Below are positions 45,648 through 52,804 of a stretch of DNA of 64,000 nucleotides, piece by piece (within the stretch, counting starts at the first letter, position 1; each line of letters starts with the position of its first letter). The notes beneath the pieces are model-generated. The model ran no database searches, was not told the DNA's origin, and saw nothing but the letters and a program-made list of their open reading frames with translations. Source of the stretch: Gemmatimonadaceae bacterium (GTDB lineage: Bacteria; Gemmatimonadota; Gemmatimonadetes; Gemmatimonadales; Gemmatimonadaceae); assembly GCA_035633115.1 (NCBI GenBank), contig DASQFN010000045.1, positions 1 through 64,000 of the forward strand. The letters run 5' to 3'. The position numbers and the translations under genes are program-made.

Positions 45648-45920
45648 TCAAGGTTGCGACGCGACTCGGGCGGATGCCTCGGCGGACGTCATTACAGGGT
45701 GTACCTCGAACTCCATGAGATCTTCCCATGCCGCCATCCATGTGTCGAGCAGCGCTCTATCGTCACACTCCATGACCTGGTAACAGCGGGACAGGTCAGA
45801 TGTGATCCAGCTGTTGACATACATGAGACCCTCAGGCATCAGGCGTCCCTGAGCGCGAAACCGTGAGTAAACCGGTGTCGCATCTCCATTCCTGAAATGC
45901 TCGACGACCATGTAAAGCAT
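45648..45920 (-). CDS. DUF3303 family protein
   Basis: 90 residues. Features of DUF3303: MLYMVVEHFRNGDATPVYSRF at the N-terminus and ARAMPEGLMYVNSW-like MPEGLMYVNSWITSDLSRCYQVMECDD in the centre, with a W-x-x-x-W-x-DL-x-x-F-E segment (LLDTWMAAWEDLMEFEVHPV). It is a small soluble alpha/beta (dimeric barrel) protein of unknown function. It is transcribed leftward after the Kir gene, with a 14-base gap. Confidence 0.85.
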   Translation of the reverse strand: MLYMVVEHFRNGDATPVYSRFRAQGRLMPEGLMYVNSWITSDLSRCYQVMECDDRALLDTWMAAWEDLMEFEVHPVMTSAEASARVASQP

Positions 45921-45934
45921 ACGCCGCTAGCGAA

Positions 45935-46969
45935 TCAACGTTTGGGTTTGCCGCTGCGGGATGGGGCATACGCGCTGAAATGCGTCGTGTGGTGCAGCCT
46001 CTGCTCGTCGGTCCAGTCGTCTGCTTCCGGCGACGGCTCTGTCTCACCCAGCCGTCGAACATCAATTGCGACCGTCCCATCGGCATGCACGGGCTTATAG
46101 ATGTTCACGAAGCGATGGCCGAACACAATCTCCGACGGCTTGTACGACGTCCGCGCATGAACCAGCTGCGAGAACGTCTCGTCGATGCCTGACAGGAGGA
46201 CGAGAAACTCGGCATCCCTCTCTGCAAGCTCGTCGGCGGTCATGCCCCACATCGGGCTCTTCTCATCGATCGGATGAACTATAGTCCAGCTCAACGGGAA
46301 AAAGACCACGCGCTTCCGCTCGAGAGCGAGCTGGTCGTACTGCCGGGAATCGCCTTCCATGCGACTGAATAAGACTTTTGCTTCGAGCTCGAGCAGCTGA
46401 TTCGCGCGGGCGTTTGTAAGGCGGAACATGAGCCCGGTCTGACCTCGATAACCCGTAACGACTGCCCGCCTGCTGAAGACTATGGCGGCTGTAGGGCGGG
46501 AAAACCGCGCAAAAAAGAGGCCCGTCATCAGGGCGAGCATGAGAAGTCCACTAAGTGACTCCACCGCGATGATTACGTTCGGTGCAACTCCGATAGGATA
46601 GATATTGCCATAGCCGATGGTTCCGAGGGTCTCGACACTCAGAAAGAAGGCGCGACCAAATTGACCGCCGAAGAGCTCAGGTGCCTGTCCGCCTATTGCG
46701 TCCGGACCGCAGGCAAGGTAAGCAAGCGCGAAAAGGAGGTTGGCCGAAACATATCCGGAAACCACTACGACGAAGAAACGCCGCCAGGAAATCGTGAGAA
46801 GCAGGTGGTAGGGATGCAGTCTCGAGAAGAAAGGCATCCCTTCGCGCCGCGGGTTGAACGAGCCGTCGCGATTAAGCAGACGCTTTTCGTTGGCGCCTCC
46901 AACAACGGTGCCAAATCCGAGGTCGTCGTATGCCTGCGACTCAGCTGTGATGAGAGTTGGATCGGACAT
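45935..46969 (-). CDS. Inward-rectifier-type potassium channel (KirBac)
   Basis: 344 residues. Two transmembrane helices (RFFVVVVSGYVSANLLFALAYLA; VIIAVESLSGLLMLALMTGLFFARF) flank a pore helix and the selectivity filter TIGYG at 117-121, preceded by SVETLG. The C-terminal ~170 residues form the beta-sandwich cytoplasmic domain (AIVFSRRAVV, LMFRLTNARANQLLELEAKVLFS, DEKSPMWGMTADELAERDAEFLVLLSGIDETFSQ) that gates bacterial Kir channels through lipids or ligands. It would conduct K+ inward across the inner membrane. Eukaryote-type full inward rectification is not implied. The overall pattern matches KirBac proteins well. Confidence 0.93.
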   Translation of the reverse strand: MSDPTLITAESQAYDDLGFGTVVGGANEKRLLNRDGSFNPRREGMPFFSRLHPYHLLLTISWRRFFVVVVSGYVSANLLFALAYLACGPDAIGGQAPELFGGQFGRAFFLSVETLGTIGYGNIYPIGVAPNVIIAVESLSGLLMLALMTGLFFARFSRPTAAIVFSRRAVVTGYRGQTGLMFRLTNARANQLLELEAKVLFSRMEGDSRQYDQLALERKRVVFFPLSWTIVHPIDEKSPMWGMTADELAERDAEFLVLLSGIDETFSQLVHARTSYKPSEIVFGHRFVNIYKPVHADGTVAIDVRRLGETEPSPEADDWTDEQRLHHTTHFSAYAPSRSGKPKR

Positions 46970-46972
46970 GTG

Positions 46973-47028
46973 GGCCGCTCGCGATTGAGTGAATGCCAGC
47001 CCTGAAAATGTAGGGCGGCGGAGCGGCC
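46973..47028. promoter_or_regulatory. Nested inverted repeats upstream of the Kir gene
   Basis: GGCCGCTC (46973-46980) and GAGCGGCC (47021-47028) are perfect inverted repeats around a 40-base interval that contains a smaller hairpin (GCCCT-N8-AGGGC). They begin three bases upstream of the Kir ATG and end 38 bases past the deacetylase stop. They may be a terminator of the deacetylase gene or an attenuator-like leader for the channel gene. Confidence 0.35.
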
Positions 47029-47065
47029 TCTGCTCGTGCCCCCGTTCAGGCGCCCGATATCGACC

Positions 47066-47776
47066 TTAGTCTCTCAGAAGGTCGCCAACAGTACCGACCG
47101 TGTAGCCGCGCGCATGAAGGCTGTCGATCAGAGGGCCCACGGCAGCGAGTGAGGTCGCGCGACGTTCATACCAGGGGTGCAGGAGGATGATGGAGCCCGG
47201 TCGAACCCGCTCCAGAACGTGGCGGACAATTCCGTCCGCAGTTGCCGACACTTCCGGATACGAGTCAGGCTCGACGTCCCACATGACAGTCGTTCGATTC
47301 GTGCGATCGAGATGCCACGGCAGCAGGAACAGCTTGTACCCGTAAGGCGGCCGAAAGAAAATCTGTCCGCGATAGCCGGCTACCCTGATGAGCGAATCCG
47401 TTCGATCAATCTGCGATCGAATGAAGCCGGGCGAGTGCAGCACCATGTGCGGATGTGTGAACGTGTGGTTGCCGAGCTCGTGTCCTGCCGCGGCGAGAAG
47501 ATGACCGGCTTGTGGTGCGGCTGCCAGGTCGGCGCCGATAACGAAGAACGTTGCCCTTACGCGACGAGCTGAGAGAAGACGCGCGAGACTGTCAGCGAGC
47601 CTCGATGTCGGTCCATCATCGAAAGTCAGGGCCACTCTGCGGTCGGGAGTATCGACATGAGCGACGAGTCGGCCAAACAGCTGAAACGTGCGAGCGCGGG
47701 CGAGCTCGCGAAGCCCGGCGATTACGAGGATTGCGAGCAGAACCCCGACACCGGCGTGAATGAGCCTCCTTTTCAA
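47066..47776 (-). CDS. Polysaccharide deacetylase (NodB domain)
   Basis: 236 residues with a membrane anchor or signal (RLIHAGVGVLLAILVIAGL). NodB motifs in order: ALTFDDGP (motif 1, metal/base Asp), HELGNHTFTHPHM (motif 2, metal His), FRPPYGYK (motif 3), and ILLHPWYER (motif 5 His). It removes acetyl groups from N-acetylglucosamine residues of wall or capsule polysaccharide, or from related substrates, outside the membrane. It is transcribed leftward after the Kir gene; the next leftward gene is on the far side of the OsmC gene's end. Confidence 0.92.
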   Translation of the reverse strand: MKRRLIHAGVGVLLAILVIAGLRELARARTFQLFGRLVAHVDTPDRRVALTFDDGPTSRLADSLARLLSARRVRATFFVIGADLAAAPQAGHLLAAAGHELGNHTFTHPHMVLHSPGFIRSQIDRTDSLIRVAGYRGQIFFRPPYGYKLFLLPWHLDRTNRTTVMWDVEPDSYPEVSATADGIVRHVLERVRPGSIILLHPWYERRATSLAAVGPLIDSLHARGYTVGTVGDLLRD

Positions 47777-47863
47777 TGACCCGCGCCTTATTCTCGGCGC
47801 GTTACGTCAATGAGTTTGGTCGGCTCGGCAGCCACCGGTGCACGCGCTCGCAGCGCCAGGCCA

Positions 47864-48328
47864 TCAGCCCGCCGGCACGCAGCGCACATCAGTCTTGACC
47901 GAGCTGGCAATGTAGCATTGCTCGTGAGAGTCGTGGTGTATTTCGGCGAGCTCATCGGGCGTCGGTCGCGTTCCACCGCCGAACGTGATGTCTGGATGAA
48001 GCGTTACGTGCGTCATCGCGAGCTTCCCGGATGAGTCCTTTGCCAGCAATCCGACCGCTTCGTCGCGGTAGCTGTCCACGACAAAGCCGCGCTTTGCGGC
48101 GAGGAAAAGGAACATCAGCATGTGACAGCTGGAGAGGCTGGCGACGAAGGCTTCCTCCGGATCCACAGCTGCCGCGACCGACAGCGGGAGTGGAACGACA
48201 CTTGGCGATGCCGACGCGGGCACTTCGACGCCTCCATCGAACAGCCATCGATGGCCGCGGCTGTAACGCGAATCCGTGAAGACTGCGTCAGCTCGGCTCC
48301 ATTCAACTACAGCCTTGTACTCGCTCAT
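47864..48328 (-). CDS. OsmC-like peroxidase-fold protein
   Basis: 154 residues. The two redox cysteines lie in SLSSCHMLMFLFLAAKRG and EQCYIASSVKT, the arrangement of OsmC/Ohr-type thiol peroxidases. DPEEAFVASLSSCHM and PHPDITFGG-like segments fit the OsmC side. Such enzymes reduce organic hydroperoxides with thiol help in the cytoplasm; OsmC members also include broad thiol-dependent reductases. It lies between the deacetylase and the mazF end, leftward. Confidence 0.9.
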   Translation of the reverse strand: MSEYKAVVEWSRADAVFTDSRYSRGHRWLFDGGVEVPASASPSVVPLPLSVAAAVDPEEAFVASLSSCHMLMFLFLAAKRGFVVDSYRDEAVGLLAKDSSGKLAMTHVTLHPDITFGGGTRPTPDELAEIHHDSHEQCYIASSVKTDVRCVPAG

Positions 48329-48340
48329 GGAGTGCTTCTC

Positions 48341-48661
48341 CTACTCGCCGTACATCTCAGTGATCAGACGTCGGAGCGCGGTAGCTTCTTCGTCGGAAAG
48401 GGTGCCGACTTTTCGGCCGAGGCGTGACTTGCTGATGGTTCGGATCTGATCGACCGCAATCTCCCCGTTCTTTCGCCCAACGCGGATTCCAAGCCGGGCT
48501 CGCCACGACGGGTGGAGCTGACTGGTAATCGGGCAGACGGTGATTGTCTGAAGGACATCGTTGAGTGCATCGAGGCTTACGATAACTACTGGCCGGGTCT
48601 TCGCCATCTCCGCACCTCGCACGGGATCGAGCGAAGCCCAGCGCACCTCGTAACGTTTCAT
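48341..48661 (-). CDS. mazF: MazF/PemK-family endoribonuclease toxin
   Basis: 106 residues from ATG 48661. MazF/PemK features: KRYEVRWASLDPVRGAEM-type N-terminus, KTRPVVIVSLDALND, ITVCPITSQ, IRVGRKNGEIAVDQIRTISKSRLGRKVGTLS. These toxins cut single-stranded RNA at specific short sequences when not bound by antitoxin. The start overlaps the mazE stop by four bases (ATGA), so they are co-translated and probably co-regulated by the operator at 48986-49006. Confidence 0.93.
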   Translation of the reverse strand: MKRYEVRWASLDPVRGAEMAKTRPVVIVSLDALNDVLQTITVCPITSQLHPSWRARLGIRVGRKNGEIAVDQIRTISKSRLGRKVGTLSDEEATALRRLITEMYGE

Positions 48662-48987
48662 TTCTTTCGCGGCCGCCGAGCATTGTATGCAGCTCCCTTT
48701 TCGGCGATGCGACGGCCGGCCTGGAGCTGCCACGGGATGACCTCGAGGCCATCGGCCGTCAGGGCGTCCCATTCGCTCCAGTCCTCCTCGGATGCCGCCA
48801 TCGCGCGGGCCGTATCTTCCCACGAGAGCTTTGGCTGCACGGATCCCGGCGGGCGGAGAAGGATTCCATCGCTGCGCTCTTCCATGATCAGGCTCGTCCC
48901 GACGTCGTAGCGCTCCAAAGTGTCGGCAGGAATGCGCACGCCTCTGGAATTGCCGATCCGCGCCACTTTCAGCTCTTTGGGCTTCAT
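48658..48987 (-). CDS. mazE: MazE-like AbrB-fold antitoxin
   Basis: 109 residues. The SpoVT/AbrB-type N-terminal DNA-binding domain is visible (KVARIGNSRGVRIPADTLERYDVG, DGILLRPP). The C-terminal half, acidic with Trp-rich positions (SWEDTARAMAASEEDWSEWDAL), should wrap the toxin. It neutralises MazF and represses the operon. Its ATG is inside the operator palindrome and no ribosome-binding site precedes it, so the mRNA may be leaderless. Confidence 0.9.
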   Translation of the reverse strand: MKPKELKVARIGNSRGVRIPADTLERYDVGTSLIMEERSDGILLRPPGSVQPKLSWEDTARAMAASEEDWSEWDALTADGLEVIPWQLQAGRRIAEKGAAYNARRPRKK

Positions 48988-49006
48988 GTAATAACTGTAA
49001 TTACAT
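48986..49006. promoter_or_regulatory. Inverted-repeat operator overlapping the mazE start codon
   Basis: ATGTAAT - seven bases - ATTACAT is a perfect 7-bp-arm inverted repeat; the mazE ATG occupies its edge (48985-48987 complement). AbrB-type antitoxins bind such palindromes, so this is a strong candidate for autoregulation. Absence of a leader suggests the promoter lies just outside it. Confidence 0.7.
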
Positions 49007-49019
49007 CGTCTCCCGTCGG

Positions 49020-49039
49020 CAAGCCGTCGCTACGGCTTG
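49020..49039. terminator. Hairpin between mazE and the rightward gene
   Basis: CAAGCCGT-CGCT-ACGGCTTG forms an eight-base-pair stem with a four-base loop. It sits upstream of both divergent genes, so rather than ending either it may be a regulatory or insulating structure. Confidence 0.35.
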
Positions 49040-49127
49040 GCAGCGGTACGGTCGAGGACTCGCGGGCACGCTTCTGGATGCGAAAAGTGCTTTCGCTACT
49101 TGAACAACGCCACAGTCAGGAGGTACG

Positions 49128-49439
49128 ATGCTGGTCGTCCGCGAAGTGTTTCACTGCAAGCCGGGAAAAGTGCGTCCCATGGTCGAAAAGTCGCTCGCAA
49201 TGTCGAAGCTCATGGAGCAGTCGGGCATGGGCACGATGAAAGTCATGACCGACTTCTGCGCAGAGCGCTACTGGACCATCGTGTACGAGTACGACGTCCC
49301 GAGCATGCAGGCGTTCGAGGAGATGATGAAGGGTGAAGGGCAGACTCCCGAGCAGCAGAAGGAGTTCGAGAAGATCATGGAAGGCTATCATGATCTCATC
49401 GATAGCGGGCGGCGGGAGATCTACAAGATCGAGGGGTGA
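49128..49439 (+). CDS. Small dimeric alpha/beta-barrel-type protein
   Basis: 103 residues from ATG 49128, preceded by CAGGAGGTACG, a good ribosome-binding site. The pattern VVREVFHCKPGKVRPMVEKSL, YWTIVYEYDV and AFEEMMKG matches small dimeric alpha/beta-barrel (NIPSNAP/ABM-like) proteins. No catalytic residues are evident. It is rightward and convergent with the gene at 49517; a hairpin (CGAAGGC-N14-GCCTTCG, 49445-49472) lies between their ends. Confidence 0.65.
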   Translation: MLVVREVFHCKPGKVRPMVEKSLAMSKLMEQSGMGTMKVMTDFCAERYWTIVYEYDVPSMQAFEEMMKGEGQTPEQQKEFEKIMEGYHDLIDSGRREIYKIEG

Positions 49440-49444
49440 GCAGG

Positions 49445-49472
49445 CGAAGGCGATTCGGTGTCGAAGCCTTCG
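49445..49472. terminator. Hairpin between convergent small genes
   Basis: CGAAGGC (49445-49451) pairs with GCCTTCG (49466-49472) over a 14-base loop, immediately past the stop of the rightward gene and 44 bases before the other. It is a plausible shared terminator. Confidence 0.4.
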
Positions 49473-49516
49473 AAGAGCCAGTCGTCGCCGGCGTGCGAAT
49501 GACGTTCGCCGAGACG

Positions 49517-49801
49517 CTATAGCTCCTTCACTTCGACGACTTCCGCAATGCGCGCGGTTGGGTTCTGCATGACCGATTTGCCCGGCCCGCCCCAGATGCG
49601 TCGCATGGTTGCGACAAACGCTTCCGCCTCAGGCATGGTGTCGAACTCGAGGTCGATCATCACGTAGTTCGGGTCATCCCGAAGGCGAAAGACCCGGTAG
49701 CGGCGGACGCCGGATCCCTTCCGGTCGGCGGGATCGCTGTCGAATGCCTGTCTCCACCTCTCGAAGCTCGGGACCGAGTGCTCGATTCTTACAATGGGCA
49801 T
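49517..49801 (-). CDS. Small dimeric alpha/beta-barrel-like protein
   Basis: 94 residues. MPIVRIEHSVPSFERWRQAFDSDP, then YRVFRLRDDPNYVMIDLEFD and TMPEAEAFVATMRRIW form the beta-alpha-beta pattern of the dimeric alpha/beta barrel fold (monooxygenase/cyclase-like), as in its neighbour at 49128 though the sequences do not match. Function unknown. It is followed on its own strand by nothing nearby; its start is 16 bases from the stop of the secreted NTF2-like gene. Confidence 0.6.
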   Translation of the reverse strand: MPIVRIEHSVPSFERWRQAFDSDPADRKGSGVRRYRVFRLRDDPNYVMIDLEFDTMPEAEAFVATMRRIWGGPGKSVMQNPTARIAEVVEVKEL

Positions 49802-49816
49802 GGACGTTCTCCCCCG

Positions 49817-50368
49817 TTAACGGCGATTGCTAGGTCCGGGAACCTCATCGCGTGCTCCGATCCACGATGGCGGAATAGGGTTGTTCGGCCGCTCTTCGTC
49901 CCAGACCCATGCGGTCATCCACCATCGCTTTCCATCCCAGTTTAGCGTGATATAGTTGACATAGCGCCCAATGACCGGTCCGTCAGGCGTGCGGCGCGAT
50001 TCACTTATGCTCCGCACCTGCGCGACGTTGCCAAACCGCTCGATCCTTGATCCTACCTGTGTCTCGAACAACCCGTTCTTCACGAAGCTCGAGTCGTTGG
50101 CTCGCCGGTACGACTCGGGTGTCATCTGCTTGACGACTGTCTTCCCATCCTTCTCACTCGTAGCCGTGAACGTTGCGGCGAGGGCGTAAAGCGTGCTGTC
50201 GCGCCGCCATTGGCGTGGAGCGCCGATCGGACCACTGATCACTTCGTACGACGCGCGCACGATATCGGCTATTGTTCCCACATCGCGAGGGTCGGCGACG
50301 GGGGTTTGCGCAGCCAGCGAACCTGGGGCAACGGCAACGAGTACAACGAGACCCTGAAGGACGCGCAT
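49817..50368 (-). CDS. Secreted SnoaL/NTF2-like protein
   Basis: 183 residues from ATG 50368, giving a signal peptide MRVLQGLVVLVAVAPGSLAAQ. The following DVGTIADIVRASYEVISGP, then strands RFGNVAQVRSISESRR and IGRYVNYITLNWDGKRWWMTAWVWDEER, fit the SnoaL-like/NTF2 fold used in both enzymes and binding proteins. No catalytic Asp/His pair is convincing. It is convergent to nothing and divergent from the M28 peptidase at 50522; the 153 bases between them hold both promoters. Confidence 0.65.
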   Translation of the reverse strand: MRVLQGLVVLVAVAPGSLAAQTPVADPRDVGTIADIVRASYEVISGPIGAPRQWRRDSTLYALAATFTATSEKDGKTVVKQMTPESYRRANDSSFVKNGLFETQVGSRIERFGNVAQVRSISESRRTPDGPVIGRYVNYITLNWDGKRWWMTAWVWDEERPNNPIPPSWIGARDEVPGPSNRR

Positions 50369-50521
50369 TTGCCACGGCACGAAACACCTCGTTGGACATT
50401 TGAGCCGTGAAATTACCGCGCAGCGGAGTAGGTGCATACCATTTGCGTAATGCTGGTAGATTGTCCGTACTCACCCTCCGTGGCGTTCCAGGCTCAAGGA
50501 AACCAGGCATTAGAGGCTCCC

Positions 50522-52180
50522 ATGAAATACAGGTTTCATCTCGTCACATTACTCGCGATCAGCGCATGCACGCCAACGGTTAACACAGCCGTTGCGCCGT
50601 CCGGCTCGTCCGCCACCACTGACCGTATCGCCGCCGATATCCGTACCGTGTCGTCGGACGCGTTCCTCGGCCGCGGCCCGGCTACGCCAGCTGAGGAAAT
50701 GACCGTCAACTACATTCGAGACCGTCTCCAGGCGGCGGGCGTGCAGCCCGGTGGTCCGAACGGCTCGTGGTTTCAGGAGGTGCCGCTCGTAAAGGCCGAC
50801 ATCGTCGGCGCGCCGTCGCTCACGGTCAATGTGAATGGGCAGCCGACATCGCTCAGGCAGGGGGAACAGATTGCCGTCCGCGCCTCGATGCAGAACGTCG
50901 ACCGCGTGAGCATTCAGAACGCGCCCATCGTTTTTCTCGGCTACGGTGTGCGTGCCCCCGAGCGCAACTGGGACGACTTCAAGGGTGAGAACGTGCGTGG
51001 GAAGGTCGGCCTGGTTCTCATCAACGATCCGGATTTCGAGACGGGGCAGGGCGACTTCGGCGGCAAGGCGATGACCTACTACGGCCGCTGGACCTACAAG
51101 TACGAGGAAGCCGCGCGTCAGGGACTCGCCGGCATGCTCGTGGTTCACGAGACTGCTCCGGCGTCGTACGGCTGGGCGACCGTTAAGAATTCCAACACCA
51201 ACACGATGTTCGACATCGTGCGATCCAATCCCGCGGAGGTGCACCCGTTGCTCGAAGGGTGGGTTCAGAGGGACGATGTCGTGCGGTTGCTCACCGCTGT
51301 TGGTCAGGATTTCGAGGCGCTCAAGAAACGCGCGCAGACGCGTGACTTCAGGCCGGTCACGCTCGGCAATGCGACCTTCTCGGCGAGCTATCAGGTGAAG
51401 CGCGAGACGATTCGCTCGAAGAATGTGCTCGGTCGCCTGCCGGGTACGACGCACCCCGACGAGAGAATTCTCTTCGGTGCACACTGGGATCACCTCGGCG
51501 TTGGCGCACCGGATGCGCGCGGCGACACGATTTACAATGGCGCGGTGGACAATGGGACTGGCATCGGCGCAGTGCTGGAGCTTGCGCGCCTGTTTGCGGC
51601 CGGTCCGCGCACGCAGCGCTCGCTCGTCTTCGCGTTCTGGACCGCGGAAGAGAAGGGACTTCTCGGCTCGGAGTACTACGCGAGCAATCCCGTCTATCCG
51701 CTCGAGACGACCGTCGCCGGCTTCAATATCGACGCGCTGAGCCCGACAGGACGCGCGCGGGATGTGCGCGTTGTCGGCTCGGGTCAGACTGATATCGAGG
51801 ACCGACTCAAGACTGTTCTGGCATCGACCAATCGCGTGATAACGCCCGATCCGAATCCGGAGGCGGGCTACTTCTTCCGTTCCGACCATTTCCCGATGGC
51901 CAAGCGTGGCGTGCCGATGCTGTACATGGGTAGCGGGATCGACCTGTTCAACGGTGGCACCGCGGCGGGCCGAGCCGCCGGCGAAGCCTATAGGCGCGAC
52001 GCGTACCATCAGCCGGCGGATGAGTTCAGGCCGACCTGGAATCTCGCGGGCATAGCTGAAGACGTGTCCGTGCTGCATCAGCTCGGATTGCAGCTCGCGA
52101 ATTCCCGGGAGTGGCCGAATTATCGGGAGACGTCAGAGTTCCGTCCCGTGAGAGACAAGTCGGCGGCGAGGCGACAGTAA
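50522..52180 (+). CDS. M28 family zinc aminopeptidase, lipoprotein
   Basis: 552 residues from ATG 50522. A signal peptide ends LAISAC-T, giving an acylated Cys near residue 16. A PA (protease-associated) domain is likely at ~130-230 (GKVGLVLINDPDFE; GLAGMLVVHET). The zinc ligands of M28 follow: FGAHWDHLGV, NGAVDNGTGIG, WTAEEKGLLGS, NIDALSP and RSDHFPMAKRG. It cleaves N-terminal residues from peptides, anchored at the outer or inner membrane. A second M28-type or S9 enzyme elsewhere in the window suggests protein-rich nutrition. It is rightward, with a 54-base gap to the convergent TPR lipoprotein gene. Confidence 0.92.
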   Translation: MKYRFHLVTLLAISACTPTVNTAVAPSGSSATTDRIAADIRTVSSDAFLGRGPATPAEEMTVNYIRDRLQAAGVQPGGPNGSWFQEVPLVKADIVGAPSLTVNVNGQPTSLRQGEQIAVRASMQNVDRVSIQNAPIVFLGYGVRAPERNWDDFKGENVRGKVGLVLINDPDFETGQGDFGGKAMTYYGRWTYKYEEAARQGLAGMLVVHETAPASYGWATVKNSNTNTMFDIVRSNPAEVHPLLEGWVQRDDVVRLLTAVGQDFEALKKRAQTRDFRPVTLGNATFSASYQVKRETIRSKNVLGRLPGTTHPDERILFGAHWDHLGVGAPDARGDTIYNGAVDNGTGIGAVLELARLFAAGPRTQRSLVFAFWTAEEKGLLGSEYYASNPVYPLETTVAGFNIDALSPTGRARDVRVVGSGQTDIEDRLKTVLASTNRVITPDPNPEAGYFFRSDHFPMAKRGVPMLYMGSGIDLFNGGTAAGRAAGEAYRRDAYHQPADEFRPTWNLAGIAEDVSVLHQLGLQLANSREWPNYRETSEFRPVRDKSAARRQ

Positions 52181-52234
52181 TCCTCTCGGCTGCTTTACCC
52201 GGCGGAAGCCGTCTTCCTGGGTGGTGCTCGGGAT

Positions 52235-52666
52235 CTACGTGCGAGGCGGCGGAATCGCGCCGGGGCGGGGATGACTCTGGATAATCTTCGAGTGCGGCAT
52301 CCGCGCCGACGAATCTGCCACAGCGGGATCCAGCCTCCTGATGCGGGGCAATGTTTCTTCGGAGAGCTTTGAGTCCTTTGTAACGTCCGCCACCATCATT
52401 ATTCCAAGAAGCGGTGCAAGCTCATCAGGAGCAAGCTGCGCCGACCGACGGTATTGCGAGAGCGCCCGATCGTATGTCTTCACCCGAAAGAGCATGTTGC
52501 CGCTGTCGAGCGCCAGCTTCGCCGCACCCGTTATTGCCGGTGTGGCTTCGTCTGCGGCCACCCCGCTCGAGCTTCTCTCACCGAGGGGCGTCTTCGGCGC
52601 ATCAGTCCCTCCGCACGCCAGGGTGCCGACGACTGCCGCGAACGAGTAGAGGCGTAACGCTCTCAT
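52235..52666 (-). CDS. Small TPR-like lipoprotein
   Basis: 143 residues from ATG 52666. The signal peptide ends TLAC-G (Cys19 acylated), followed by a Gly/Ser/Ala linker. Residues ~60-115 (SGNMLFRVKTYDRALSQYRRSAQLAPDELAPLLGIMMVA) carry one or two TPR-like helices. The C-terminus is Pro-rich (RPGAIPPPRT). TPR proteins act as protein-protein adaptors; none of the partners is evident. It is divergent from tryptophanase, leaving 138 bases for two promoters. Confidence 0.65.
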   Translation of the reverse strand: MRALRLYSFAAVVGTLACGGTDAPKTPLGERSSSGVAADEATPAITGAAKLALDSGNMLFRVKTYDRALSQYRRSAQLAPDELAPLLGIMMVADVTKDSKLSEETLPRIRRLDPAVADSSARMPHSKIIQSHPRPGAIPPPRT

Positions 52667-52804
52667 AAGGGAAACCTGCAGGCCTGTTAACGGAAAAGCT
52701 ATGTTTCCCTGACTTGATATCAGGCCGTTGCTGACAGCGCGCCCGCTCACCCGCCTGCAGCGTTAAGGTTCACAATTGGCTTTCGCTCGAAGGAGCATGA
52801 GCAC

